From NCBI RefSeq assembly GCF_947494555.1, contig NZ_CANLVF010000002.1, forward strand, positions 1,302,001 to 1,366,000: a stretch of DNA of 64,000 nucleotides, given 5' to 3'. Each line of letters starts with the position of its first letter. Positions within the stretch are counted from its first letter, which is position 1. The position numbers and the translations under genes were made by a program. The notes under the pieces were generated by a model, which was not told the DNA's origin, did not search any database, and saw only the letters and a list, made by a program, of their open reading frames with translations. The stretch comes from an uncultured Roseibium sp. GTDB lineage: Bacteria; Pseudomonadota; Alphaproteobacteria; Rhizobiales; Stappiaceae. Below are positions 20,092 through 29,689 of the stretch, piece by piece.

Positions 20092-21216
20092 CTATCGGAC
20101 GAAACGGTTATTGGCGTAGGGCATGGCATTACCAATGTTCTTTTTCGCGAGTTCATCGAGATCGCGAAAAAAAGGATTGGACTTCCAAGCATTTAAGTTC
20201 GCTTTTTTTGGTTCGTTGTAGAGCCCATGCATTTGCGTGCCGGCTTCGATGGCACTTTCGTCAATTGCGATGCCCAGGATTTCGCTGGGTGGACATCCAA
20301 ATTTCCGTCGGAAGCTTCGATTGAAATTCGGCAAGTCCAGAAATCCGAACTGAGCTGCGACAGCTGTAACGATTCCACGGGCCGGTCTGCTGTTCGCCAA
20401 AACTTTATAGGCGCAGTCGAGACGAACGTTTGTCAAATAGGCTCTTAGTCCACCATCTTCGTGAAAAAGACGGTACAGGCTTGCTCTCGACATGCCGACC
20501 TCGGTGCACATCTGTTCAACATCTAGCGCTTGAGACAAAGGGTGCGAGAAAATGAATTGCTCAGCACGAATGCGCTTTGCCTTAAGGGTGTGGGGATCAC
20601 TTGCCTGAAGCGCCTTTTGATCACTCGTCGCATTGACGAGAAGCGAAGAGAACAGGTCGACTGCGGCGGAGGCCTGTCCATCTTGTTCGTGCGTGATTTC
20701 ATTTGCCAAATGATGAAAATTCGCAAGCATCAATCTTCCGACTGACGTTTTGCTATCGAAATGTGTCATTGGTCGCATCTGATGACCGGCAGACTGCAAG
20801 TCTGACTTCTTGAATGCGAGATAGGTGATCTTCGATTGATCACCAATGGAGTAACGTGTCGCTGAAAGGTCCATCACAGTAAGTGAGCCGGGTCGAATAC
20901 TCGTCCGTTCACCGTTAACAATCGCTGTCGAGTTCCCTTCGTTTTGATAGCGGACAACAAAGCAGTCGAATTCGTGATTGTTGCCTACCAGTTCGGCAGG
21001 GGACATATTTATCTGACAGAATACGGCGCCATCCAGTTGGCGGGAAGCTACACTCAACTCCAGTTCCTGATTCGCGACCAAGGGTCGTCCGTCACGCCAG
21101 AAATCGGCCATGAAGTCGCTCCAGGCATCACGACGGAGATTTTCCGGAAGCTCAACAATGTTCAGGTCTGGGGTGAGACTGGACGACTTCAACCCCGCCG
21201 TTGAGTTTAAATCCAT
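20092..21216 (-). CDS. AraC-family transcriptional regulator
   Basis: A 374-residue regulator. The N-terminal 200 residues resemble the AraC_binding_2 cupin-like sensor domain (pattern ENLRRDAWSDFM, later SIRPGSLTVMDLSATR). The C-terminal 100 residues carry the double HTH: SQALDVEQMCTEVGMSRASLYRLFHEDG, then IVTAVAAQFGFLDLPNFNRSFRRKFGCPPSE. I chose the ATG at 21216; the preceding TTG is in frame but less likely. The nearest gene in its direction is the MFS transporter, so regulation of that pump is possible but not shown. Confidence 0.88.
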   Translation of the reverse strand: MDLNSTAGLKSSSLTPDLNIVELPENLRRDAWSDFMADFWRDGRPLVANQELELSVASRQLDGAVFCQINMSPAELVGNNHEFDCFVVRYQNEGNSTAIVNGERTSIRPGSLTVMDLSATRYSIGDQSKITYLAFKKSDLQSAGHQMRPMTHFDSKTSVGRLMLANFHHLANEITHEQDGQASAAVDLFSSLLVNATSDQKALQASDPHTLKAKRIRAEQFIFSHPLSQALDVEQMCTEVGMSRASLYRLFHEDGGLRAYLTNVRLDCAYKVLANSRPARGIVTAVAAQFGFLDLPNFNRSFRRKFGCPPSEILGIAIDESAIEAGTQMHGLYNEPKKANLNAWKSNPFFRDLDELAKKNIGNAMPYANNRFVR

Positions 21217-22204
21217 CAACTTTTTCCCGTCACGCTCTTACAAAAAGTCCTTTCAAAATAGGACGATAGTACACACTGGTTTTTGAGCAGCACCCAATTG
21301 CAGGAAACCATCCTGAATTGCGAAGTCAGGACTTCGGTTGCGCCAACTCCCAACTCTCCTCTTCTTGCCTGTTGCTTGGTTGCGAAGGCAGAGCTCGCTC
21401 CAAATCTGTGTAACTCCGTGGCACAAGCAACCCTGAGCCGTCAAGCACTCGCAATCGCGCCCAGCGATGACTTTCTGGGCCACGATTGAGGCTTACTCGG
21501 GAAACATCTCAAACGTTCACTTGGCCCCTTCGCGGGCTGCTGAAAGGCAGCAGGGCTTTGCTGATTGGGAACTCTCGACACACGTTCGATCGCAGGCTTT
21601 TTAGCGAAAATGTCGATCCACCCGGCGCAAAAGGTGGCCAAACTTTCCATTCGAGGGATCGACACATTCTAGCGACCGCTCGCCTGATGTAGGCGGCCCA
21701 CGGTTTTTGAGACTGTATGACAACGAACTTGAGACACGCAGATGATTTTCGAACCGCAAGTACTTGTTAGTTTTATCAAATCAGCGTCGTTGTAGGCCTT
21801 CTCGGCGCTCACCCTTTGTACAATGTGTTTGGCTACAGCTGAGAAAAGGAAGTTGTCGAGTGTGTTTTGGCATTAACAGACTGGTCCAAGGCCTCAGACT
21901 TTCCCTGTTGACGACATCCAGCGTAGCCGCAGCGCGGGTAACGCAGACCCACACTCATCAGGCACAGGGTGCCTGGCTTCCAGTCAGTCGGATTTTGAAC
22001 GATGCTGCCGTCAGTTTCGATGAGATGAACGGGCTGACTTTCACCGGATCTTTCGCCCTATCGCTCGCTGCGCTCACAGGGCCCGGTCTGACCGGATCAG
22101 TGCGCGAGAGGCGGCGTTCAATCGCTGTGCCTTCTACGCTTCCAAGTTGAGAGTAACTTTACCCTCCTCAAATCCAAACTATACGCACTCAGGAGATGAA
22201 TTAT
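21217..22204. other. Long gene-free stretch, possibly decayed
   Basis: Nearly 1 kb without a supportable gene. The largest open frame (21764-22150, plus) has no ribosome binding site and an implausible composition. A short hairpin GCTGCTGAAAGGCAGCAG lies near 21536-21553. The end of the region holds the AGGAG site of the next gene at 22191-22195. Lower GC and frequent stops in all frames suggest degraded accessory DNA. Confidence 0.45.
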
Positions 22205-22810
22205 ATGATGAAGCGGATATTGCTTGCCGCAGTACTAAGCCTCGCTGGCCTTAGCGCCAACGCGGCAACACTGGATATCAAAGCGAAACAAATTGGCAGC
22301 GACGTCTATTTTTTTGGAACCGGATCGATTGACCTGACCGGGCTAGGAACACCTGCTCAAATTGGCCTGGGTTTCAACGAGAGTCGCCCCGGTCGACAGG
22401 CATTCGGTGTTATCAATGGCGCATTGGTTGATCGCTACACAGTTACAGATCTGTTCACGAGTTTCACGCCGCTGAGTAATGTGCGTTTCGATCTGGAAAG
22501 CTATTCGCCGACCGAAACGGGAGACGCTTTCTACATAAACGGACCCCGCCCATTTACCCGCAACTATATCCGCATTACACGGGGATACTCGTCGCTTGAT
22601 CCGTTCAGTTTCACCTGGGTTGCATCCGACAGCATCCTGGCCGATCTTGATCTCAACTTCGGAACGCTCGCCGAATTCGGGAACAACACGATCACCCTTA
22701 CCGGCACGCCCGTTACACCTGTACCGATTCCTGCTTCTTTCGGCTTTTTGGCAGTCGCGCTCATGGCATTTTGGCCGTTTCACAGAAGGTTTCGCGAAGC
22801 ACTCGGCTAG
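22205..22810 (+). CDS. Secreted protein with VPxPA-type C-terminal sorting tail
   Basis: A 201-residue protein exported by a signal peptide (MMKRILLAAVLSLAGLSANA). The C-terminus has VPIPAS, a hydrophobic stretch and a basic cluster (HRRFR), which is the tripartite PEP-CTERM/VPLPA-CTERM sorting signal recognised by an exosortase. The middle is beta-rich with no family that I recognise. I chose the ATG at 22205 because the AGGAG at 22191-22195 is nine bases upstream; the in-frame ATG at 22196 would be only one base away from it. No exosortase gene is in this window. Confidence 0.75.
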   Translation: MMKRILLAAVLSLAGLSANAATLDIKAKQIGSDVYFFGTGSIDLTGLGTPAQIGLGFNESRPGRQAFGVINGALVDRYTVTDLFTSFTPLSNVRFDLESYSPTETGDAFYINGPRPFTRNYIRITRGYSSLDPFSFTWVASDSILADLDLNFGTLAEFGNNTITLTGTPVTPVPIPASFGFLAVALMAFWPFHRRFREALG

Positions 22811-22814
22811 AAGT

Positions 22815-22847
22815 CTTGCGGTGTGTGGAACACCACAAGTTGCTTTT
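22815..22847 (+). terminator. Probable terminator after the first sorting-tail gene
   Basis: Stem of CTTGcGGTGT with ACACCaCAAG (one mismatch), 5-base loop, then TTGCTTTT. It begins five bases after the stop codon. Confidence 0.5.
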
Positions 22848-23387
22848 GGACTTCAGGTGACAGGGGCATAGCATCACCCCCAGAGACGTGTTTCACTCCG
22901 CCCACACATTTGAGTGGATCCTTCTCGTGTCCAGTTGCTACCGTTCTGAAATGCTTGAGCTGATCTGCGGTGGCAATGAAGTCTGGGCGGGATGTCTGCG
23001 AAGGCATCCCGCTAAGCAATCAAGTCTCAAATTGCTTTGGCATTGTAAGGCCGATCTGCCAAACACTTGCCCTAGTAGCTAGCTCACACACAAAAGCGGC
23101 CTGACTTGGTGACCCTCACTCGGCTTGCCCCACGCTCGAGTTCAGTTGGATCTGCAAGCCAGAAGTGTCCACGCGTGCTTGTGGCTTTCCATCACCTCTC
23201 ATTCGTTGCGATTGCGGTGAATGTCGGCTTTGCGGAGTGAAGCGAAGACGAACGAACGACCAAAATGAAATCGCCGGAATTCCAAACAAAAACGTAACAA
23301 ATACAGGATCCTAACCGCGCTTCTTTTGGCCGCTCCAGCGCTGGAGCAGCAACTACCTCTGCTTGCTGGCTCCAAGTTGCTGTTCGC
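22848..23387. other. Intergenic region, no gene seen
   Basis: 540 bases between a plus-strand terminator and the stop of a minus-strand gene. Contains one copy of an AATGTCGGCTTTGCGG motif (23219-23235) that recurs in altered form at 29282. No open frame here is convincing. Confidence 0.45.
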
Positions 23388-24215
23388 TCAGGACTTTTTT
23401 TTCAGAAGATATGATCGCAACCGCCCAGCTTGTTCCTCGGATGCGGGGGTATGGATCATCAATTTGAGATCGGATCGACCCTCTACCGAAAAGGTCGAAA
23501 AATCCATCTCGATCGTGCCAAGCTCTTGATGAAACAGCCGCTTGGTCCCTTCGCCGCGTCCGGTGATTTCGTTTTCGCTCCAAAGGCTCTTGAACTCCGG
23601 ACTGGCCACCGACAGGTCCTCTACAAGCTTTGCGATATCCACATTCGCGCCTGCGCGCGCAGCATCTGCCCGAAACCTCGCAACTACGTAGCGGGCAACA
23701 CTGTTCCAATCTTCCCGATTGCTGGTGTGGCCGGTCCGAGAAAACAATATCCGCAGAACATTGCGCTGTTCGGGCCTGAGCTTTCCGTAGTCTGTCAGGA
23801 TGAGCGCTGCCGCCCGGTTCCAGGCATGAACGTTCCAGGTGGCATCTAGTATGATGGCGGGACAGTCGACGATAGCGTCGAGGACGCGTTGCAGCCGCGG
23901 TGTGATTGCCTTCTCGGGCCTGTGCCGCACCTCGGGAACATGTCCGAAGGCGAGGATATGCAGATGCTCCCTTTCAGCCTCTGTGAGCATCAGCCCGGCT
24001 GCGATGCGGTCAAGTACGTTGGCCGAAGGTGCACCGCCCCGCCCTTGCTCAAGCCACGTGTACCAAGTCGGGCTGATGTTCGCCCGCAGCGCCACTTCTT
24101 CACGGCGCAGGCCTGGCGTGCGCCGTCGGCCGACGGGAAAACCGAATGCTGCGGGATCCAGACGCGCGCGCCGGTTCTTCAAAAACTGTCCGAGACTTTT
24201 TTCATTCTGAGGCAT
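23388..24215 (-). CDS. XRE-family regulator with MmyB-like ligand domain
   Basis: A 275-residue regulator. Residues 8-75 hold an XRE helix-turn-helix (LGQFLKNRRARLDP, TPGLRREEVALRANISPTWY, TWLEQGRG), a hallmark of the MmyB-like group. Residues about 110-270 match the MmyB-like PAS-type ligand-binding domain (ILDATWNVHAWNRAA, later FHQELGTIEMDFSTF). Such regulators usually sit beside and control an SDR or oxidoreductase gene; here the divergent neighbour 98 bases away is exactly that. Confidence 0.9.
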   Translation of the reverse strand: MPQNEKSLGQFLKNRRARLDPAAFGFPVGRRRTPGLRREEVALRANISPTWYTWLEQGRGGAPSANVLDRIAAGLMLTEAEREHLHILAFGHVPEVRHRPEKAITPRLQRVLDAIVDCPAIILDATWNVHAWNRAAALILTDYGKLRPEQRNVLRILFSRTGHTSNREDWNSVARYVVARFRADAARAGANVDIAKLVEDLSVASPEFKSLWSENEITGRGEGTKRLFHQELGTIEMDFSTFSVEGRSDLKLMIHTPASEEQAGRLRSYLLKKKS

Positions 24216-24313
24216 GATGATCCGGTTATTAATTATACCAGGATAAAGTCACTACTTTAACATGATAAGATTTTGTTCGAAATGCCTCTCCGGACAACAA
24301 TGGAGAGTTTAGA
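24216..24313. promoter_or_regulatory. Divergent promoter region of XRE regulator and SDR gene
   Basis: 98 AT-rich bases (TTATTAATTATACC and ACTTTAACATGATAAG are visible) between divergent starts. Probably holds both promoters and the operator of the XRE regulator. A GGAGAG at 24301-24306 precedes the SDR start. Confidence 0.55.
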
Positions 24314-25201
24314 ATGCGCGTATTTCTGACAGGAGCCAGCGGATTCATTGGATCTCGGATATTGCCAGAGCTGCTTGCCCATGGGCATGACGTGATTGGC
24401 ATGACAAGGTCCGACGCTGGTGCCAAATTGGTTGCAGCAGCAGGCGCGACACCTTTTCTTGCCTCGCTGGAGGACCCCGCCAGCGTCGCCGCCGGTGCCG
24501 AGGAAGCTGACGCGGTGATCCACACGGCGTTCGACCACGATTTCACGAAGTTCGCTCAAAACTGCGAGAAGGATAGGCGGGCCATTTTGGCACTCGGGGC
24601 GGCACTTAAGGGCTCTCACCGACCATTGATGGTCACGTCCGGCACCGGAATGGGAGACCCAGGAGACGGCGGCCCGGCAACCGAGGCGCATTTCAACGCC
24701 CAAAATCCAAATCCGCGTGTGCTCTCGGAACTCGCTGTCGAGCAATTGCTCGACGATGGTGTGAATGTCAGGGTCATGCGTCTGCCGCAGGTCCACGATA
24801 CGACCCGCCAGGGGCTGGTTTCACCCTATATCCAGATCTCGGTGCAAACAGGATCGGTCGCCTATACCGGCCCTGGCCTCAATCGCTGGCCCGCGGCACA
24901 TGTCCAGGACGTTGCGGCGCTCTTTGCTTGCGCATTCGACAAAGGCGACCCCGGCACGCGCTATCATGCCGTCGCCGAGGACGGCATCACGATCCGTCAG
25001 ATCGCAGAAACCCTCGGCGCAAAGTTAAAGCTGCCTGCTGTCTCAATTCCTATGGAGCAATTGGAGACCCATCTTGGCTGGCTTGCACCTTTTGCCGGCC
25101 TCGACATGCCAGCCAGCAGCGAATGGACACGTGCGCAGCTGAATTGGAACCCCAACGGCCCGGATCTGATAACAGACCTTCATAACCTGGACATCACGTG
25201 A
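24314..25201 (+). CDS. NAD(P)-dependent SDR / epimerase-type oxidoreductase
   Basis: A 295-residue extended-SDR protein. The N-terminal Rossmann motif is TGASGFIGS (residues 6-14), as in the NAD-dependent epimerase/dehydratase family. The canonical Y-x3-K pair is not obvious: the region corresponding to the catalytic strand reads LMVTSGTGMGD, then a LSELAVEQLLDDG helix lacks the Tyr. This is seen in the atypical SDR5-like group of NAD(P)-binding proteins. Function is not deducible. Probably induced or repressed by the divergent XRE regulator. Confidence 0.85.
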   Translation: MRVFLTGASGFIGSRILPELLAHGHDVIGMTRSDAGAKLVAAAGATPFLASLEDPASVAAGAEEADAVIHTAFDHDFTKFAQNCEKDRRAILALGAALKGSHRPLMVTSGTGMGDPGDGGPATEAHFNAQNPNPRVLSELAVEQLLDDGVNVRVMRLPQVHDTTRQGLVSPYIQISVQTGSVAYTGPGLNRWPAAHVQDVAALFACAFDKGDPGTRYHAVAEDGITIRQIAETLGAKLKLPAVSIPMEQLETHLGWLAPFAGLDMPASSEWTRAQLNWNPNGPDLITDLHNLDIT

Positions 25202-25819
25202 TCGTAGTTGCCCGGAGAATAGACACCCTGCCCGGGAATTCCGCGAGCGTTAGGCACCTGGGCAGCTTTTCTCGCGACGCAAGTGCGAGTTGCCTTTGAC
25301 CTTGGTCTGAGCCAGTGTCCGAAATGGGTCAGGAAGAGATTGTCAGGATTAAGTCACTGCGACGATAGTGCGAATGTTCATGCAACCTGGATGCTCGATC
25401 GCTAGCGTTCCTTTGCTGACTTTCCGGCGAGCCAATGCGAATTGGCGACCGTGGAAAGATGAAGGAACCGCGCACCGTCTGACGCGCGGGCATGAAAACG
25501 CCGAATTTGCGCCGATTGACCCAAGTACTCTCAGCAGCGTTCTGAATTTCAAATGCGGATGACTGCAAGCAGCTCGCTCCGGATAGCTGGATTGCAACAC
25601 GCAGTGCCGATAAACTCCCGGCAATCGAAGATCTCGGCTCTCCCGATTTTGTCAGAATATTCCCATGTTAAGAAGCTCACTTGCTTCCCTTAAGTAAAGC
25701 AGTTTAAATCGAGATGCTGGCCATCCGGCGTCCCGTGACAACAGGCCTCGAGAACTTATTTTCGCCAGCGCACTTGTTTGTAGAGATTATCAACGGATCC
25801 CTTCCGAAGGAGTGGTCAG
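25202..25819. other. Intergenic region, no gene seen
   Basis: 618 bases ahead of the caspase-like gene. Short open frames on both strands lack start-site support. The last 100 bases are AT-rich and probably hold the caspase-gene promoter; AAGGAG at 25807-25812 is its ribosome binding site. Confidence 0.5.
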
Positions 25820-27724
25820 GTGTATTTTAATAGCGGCAACGCATTACGATCCTTTTGCCTTTTTTTCACATTCCTGCTTTTCACGGTCTCTGCACAAGCC
25901 GAAAAGCGTGTTGCACTGATCGTCGGCAATGGGTCGTATACTTGGGCAGGAACGCTCGAAAACCCGGTCAACGACGCCCGGAAACTGGGCGACATCCTAA
26001 GGGGTCTCGATTTTGAAGTTCAGCTAGAGGAAAATCTGCAGCGCTCCACATTTGTGGAAGCGATCCGGACGTTTTCCAAGTCCCTTGAAGGGGCCGATGT
26101 TGCACTGTTTTTTTATGCCGGACACGGTATTCAGGTGGCCGGTGAAAACTATCTGGTACCTGCTGATGCCAATCTCCAGGAAGAAAGCGATATCAATGTT
26201 GAGCTGATCGCCGTCAAGTCGCTTTTGAAACAGATGGAAGGCTCGGCGAAAACCAAGATCATTCTGCTCGACGCCTGCCGAAATAACCCCTTCACAACGG
26301 GTCTCGCCCGCTCGATGGGCACGAGATCGGTCGAAGTCGGACAAGGCCTTGCGCGGGTTGATTCCGGACCTGGCACGTTGATCGCCTACGCAACGGAGCC
26401 GGGAAATGTCGCGCTTGATGGAACGGACGGAAACAGCCCTTTCACCAAAGCACTTCTGAACCATATCTCCACACCCAATCTGGACGTTGCCCGTATGCTG
26501 CGGCGGGTCAGGACGGATGTGATTGAAACCACCGAAGGCGCCCAGATCCCATGGGAAAACTCATCTTTGCTCCTGGATTTCACCTTCAAGCCAGCCAGTC
26601 AGGACGCGGTGGAACTTGCGTCGAGCGAAGAAGCCCTATGGGAAGCGGTCAGATATGGAGACAATCCGGATGAAGTCCGCCTTTACCTGGAACGTTTTCC
26701 AAACGGCCAATTTGCAGTGAGCGCATTGGAGCTGCTGAACAATACCCTTGGACACAAACATCCCTCCATTTCGGACAACCAGGACGCCAAGGCCCTTCAG
26801 TCAACGTCGTCACCGGTGAAGACGTGCCTGACGGTTGAGAACACTGACCTCGGGCTTGGCGTGCCCGATGGCGTGGTGCAAGCCTGTTATGACGCGGTTG
26901 CGCTGTTTCCCAACTCTGCAATGCTCCGATTGCTTTACGGCAAGGTTCTCGATCGCTCGGGCAACGAACCGGAGGCTGCGCGCCAATACAGGCAATCAGC
27001 GGAACTCAACAATACGAATGCCATGATTGAACTGGCCATTGCCTATGACCTTGGAAAGGGCGTCGAATGGCAGCCGGAAGAAACGCTGCGGCTGCTAAAC
27101 AAGTCCGCCCGCCGGGGCAACGCCGAAGCCATGACCCATCTCGCGCATTTGTATACTGAAGGAAATCTCGTCGACTATGATGAAATCAAGGCATTCCAGT
27201 GGTTTCAAAAGGCGGCCGAGGCCGGAAATCCGGAGGCGGCGTTTTATGTCGCCGGAGCCTATGACAGGGGCGAAGGCGTTGCACAGAACGATATCAAAGC
27301 GCGCTTCTGGTACCAAAGCGCCCTGACATCGGACGACGACGGATTGGCGGCGACCAACCTTGCATGGATGTATCTTGAAGGGCGCGGTGGAGACAAAGAC
27401 ACCGAGCGGGCCCGCGAGCTGTTGGAACAGGCCGCAGCGGCAGACGATGTGATTGCGATGCGGGAACTGGCCCGTCAATACCTCGCCGGTACGTTCCAGA
27501 GCGATCAGAAGGAAATCGCCGTCGACTGGCTCATGAAGGCGCTCAAGTCCGGCGGCAGGATCGAGGCAGAGTACTGGTTTCTGACCAATTCCGGCGACTA
27601 CCCGCGTTCCTTCAACAAAGCGGTTCAACGCCGGCTGAAGGAGGCCGGAACCTATCACGGCAAAATTGACGGCAAAATCGGGGACCAATCGCTTCAGGCG
27701 CTTTTCCAATACGCGGATCGGTGA
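25820..27724 (+). CDS. Secreted caspase-family (peptidase C14) protein with Sel1 repeats
   Basis: A 634-residue protein. Residues 1-27 are a signal peptide ending SAQA. Residues 30-260 form a caspase-like domain with catalytic His in FFYAG-H102-G and Cys in LLDA-C153-RNNPF, both intact. Residues about 340-580 contain Sel1/TPR-like repeats (AMIELAIAYDLGKGVEW, AMTHLAHLYTEGN, AAFYVAGAYDRGEGV, ATNLAWMYLEGRG). The last 40 residues (LKEAGTYHGKIDGKIGDQSLQAL) resemble a half peptidoglycan-binding_1 motif. Start is GTG with AAGGAG seven bases upstream. Likely periplasmic; these proteins are common in alphaproteobacteria but their substrates are unknown. Confidence 0.88.
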   Translation: MYFNSGNALRSFCLFFTFLLFTVSAQAEKRVALIVGNGSYTWAGTLENPVNDARKLGDILRGLDFEVQLEENLQRSTFVEAIRTFSKSLEGADVALFFYAGHGIQVAGENYLVPADANLQEESDINVELIAVKSLLKQMEGSAKTKIILLDACRNNPFTTGLARSMGTRSVEVGQGLARVDSGPGTLIAYATEPGNVALDGTDGNSPFTKALLNHISTPNLDVARMLRRVRTDVIETTEGAQIPWENSSLLLDFTFKPASQDAVELASSEEALWEAVRYGDNPDEVRLYLERFPNGQFAVSALELLNNTLGHKHPSISDNQDAKALQSTSSPVKTCLTVENTDLGLGVPDGVVQACYDAVALFPNSAMLRLLYGKVLDRSGNEPEAARQYRQSAELNNTNAMIELAIAYDLGKGVEWQPEETLRLLNKSARRGNAEAMTHLAHLYTEGNLVDYDEIKAFQWFQKAAEAGNPEAAFYVAGAYDRGEGVAQNDIKARFWYQSALTSDDDGLAATNLAWMYLEGRGGDKDTERARELLEQAAAADDVIAMRELARQYLAGTFQSDQKEIAVDWLMKALKSGGRIEAEYWFLTNSGDYPRSFNKAVQRRLKEAGTYHGKIDGKIGDQSLQALFQYADR

Positions 27725-27917
27725 CGCACTCAACAGCCATGACGGTGGTGGGGTGGTGCCGCGCTTGCCATGTCTGGCCTTTTGGTCCGTCGCATGTGGC
27801 AAACCCGAACAAACGGCATGATGCCGGATGACCAACACGACCTATTTCGGTCGGCATATTGCACAAAAAGATTTGATACCGGGCGCGCAAAAAACTTTTC
27901 AAGGGAGGCTTAAGACA

Positions 27918-28928
27918 ATGAGCGCATTTCATACATATCGAGATTCCTACGGTGAGCGTTGGCAGTATGATCCAGAGACGGTCGAGCGCGTCATAATGGC
28001 CTACGAGTTTATGAGCGCGTTGCCTTCCAAGTCGGATTTGCGCCACGAGAAGCTTGGACTACTGAGCGGCACAATGCCGGTAATCGATTGCGACGTTAAG
28101 AAAGTAAAGGAGCTGGCAAAGAACGAGTTCAAAGATTCTTTGAACTTCTTTCATGTAACCCGCAAATCAAGTGGGCGTAGAGCTTTCGATGATCTTGTTT
28201 ATTATCTGTCATCAACAAGGCAGATGCGCGGCATACATCAAGATTATGTCGCTACGATACAGAAGTACCAGAAAATGGCCATCGATCGAACAACCCGAAA
28301 CGCGGAAATGGCGAAATTTGCCCGAGACACCGGTTTTACAATCGTGATGATCTACGCCAATTGCTGCGGGGCGTCCTTGGTTGGCGCTGGTGCTGCAGCG
28401 ATTGGAGCAGGTGGCAAAGGCGTTGCCAAGTATCAGGATACCGGCAAGTTTGACGCGGCCGCGATTGAGTCACTCGGTCAGCTAGTCGGATTTGGCTGGG
28501 GTGCTGCGGCCAGTGTAGGGAATGTAGAAGGCATAGGTAAGGGCATTATGGTCGGCCTTGGCATGATTCAGGGGGCAGCATTTACGGTTGGCGCGGGATC
28601 TGTTGAAAAAATGCCCGCCTCTGAAACTCTCACCAAGATCGGCCTTGATGTACTGGCAGGTCTTGTCGGCGAGGGAGTGAGCCACTATGCGGGGAAGAGC
28701 CTTCAACAATACAGAGAGGCCTATCAACAGGCCAAGAAGACAATCGACCCTGATCAGATGGAACAGATTGTCGGTACGACGAGCGGCGTTTTGATAGATA
28801 CCGCCAAGGGCCAGGTGGAACGAGCCGTGTCAGCAAAAAAGAAACAAAACCGGGCCAACCCCGCACTCATCGCTGCAAGGAGCAATGCTCAACGCGACGT
28901 AATAATGAACGTAATGCGAAAGTGCTGA
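27918..28928 (+). CDS. Hypothetical protein with Gly/Ala-rich hydrophobic core
   Basis: A 336-residue protein that I do not recognise. I chose the ATG at 27918, preceded by GGGAGG; the frame extends upstream to 27828 without a ribosome binding site. Residues 1-130 are charged and helical, residues about 135-240 are rich in Gly and Ala with small-residue-spaced hydrophobic segments (GAGAAAIGAGG, GFGWGAAASVG, GIMVGLGMIQGAAF), and the C-terminus is basic. Such glycine-zipper stretches occur in membrane-inserting toxins and in cargo domains of secreted proteins. No signal peptide. Base composition looks lower in GC than its neighbours, which suggests transfer. It follows the caspase-like gene by 193 bases; a functional link is unproven. 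Confidence 0.6.
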   Translation: MSAFHTYRDSYGERWQYDPETVERVIMAYEFMSALPSKSDLRHEKLGLLSGTMPVIDCDVKKVKELAKNEFKDSLNFFHVTRKSSGRRAFDDLVYYLSSTRQMRGIHQDYVATIQKYQKMAIDRTTRNAEMAKFARDTGFTIVMIYANCCGASLVGAGAAAIGAGGKGVAKYQDTGKFDAAAIESLGQLVGFGWGAAASVGNVEGIGKGIMVGLGMIQGAAFTVGAGSVEKMPASETLTKIGLDVLAGLVGEGVSHYAGKSLQQYREAYQQAKKTIDPDQMEQIVGTTSGVLIDTAKGQVERAVSAKKKQNRANPALIAARSNAQRDVIMNVMRKC

Positions 28929-29689
28929 TTATCACGAGCAGGAATCATCAGGCGGATATCAAAGGCTTCAATCGTTCCAAAGCCAGCTTTGACTCTCGCA
29001 ACAGGATCCGCGTGAATGTGGTTCGTTCAGGCGCGGACCTAACTGCAGACGCCGCCACTCTGGGACGCTGCCAGCAGCGTTCTGTTTCCGGGCTCGAAAG
29101 AACCACAATTCATCACGGGAACAATGCTCAATCTGGATGCCGGCTCCTACCGCAAGGCTAAAACGGTACCAAACCAAAGCACTAAAGGCAGGATATGCTT
29201 TTTTTGCGTTGCAGGCATTGATGCAGGATGCAGCAAACAACTGCTCTCAGTCTATCCCAGCGCTTCGCTGTGTCCTGATTAAATGTCAGCTTTCGGGCAG
29301 TCGCAATTAATAGCTTGATGTCCGATTTGGGAGCGCAAAGCGGTCATCGACTTCAATCGCAGCGCGGAAAACACGGCGACAGCAACGGCCAGACGCGATT
29401 TGGCTGAAAATGAGGGCAGATTGGCGGGGTTGACCAAAAATTAACTGTTACTCTACCGGTAAGCAACGCTGCGTGGTTGCTCTCTATTGTTTGAAGAATG
29501 CGCGGTTTCGATTCACTGCGAAGCCGCCTGGTCTATTTCGTTCGAAGATTAATGGAGAGGCGGTTTCAACGAAACTTTAAAGATCCAGATTCGGACCTGA
29601 GGCGTGTCAGGCCGATGATCCGTTGAACCTGATCAAAAGGCGTTTTGCTTTAAATCTTCGCAAGAATTTACTTAGGGGTAAAAATTCAA
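28929..29689. other. Gene-poor stretch upstream of the thrombospondin-C-like gene
   Basis: 761 bases without a supportable gene. A motif AATGTCAGCTTTCGGGCAG (29282-29300) resembles one at 23219. The stretch 29420-29700 is AT-rich and should hold the promoter of the next gene; AGGGG at about 29673 is a weak ribosome binding site. Confidence 0.45.

Noticed and set aside
19873..20196. 107-codon plus-strand frame
   Set aside because: Overlaps the conserved C-terminus of the AraC gene and lacks a ribosome binding site.
21764..22150. 128-codon open frame on the plus strand in the 21.2-22.2 kb gap
   Set aside because: No ribosome binding site, Arg/Ser/Thr-rich low-complexity translation and no recognisable fold; typical of a chance frame in high-GC DNA.
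27918..28928. Gasdermin-like effector of a caspase defence pair
   Set aside because: The caspase-like neighbour has a signal peptide, so it should not meet a cytoplasmic effector, and the orphan shows no gasdermin pattern that I can recognise.
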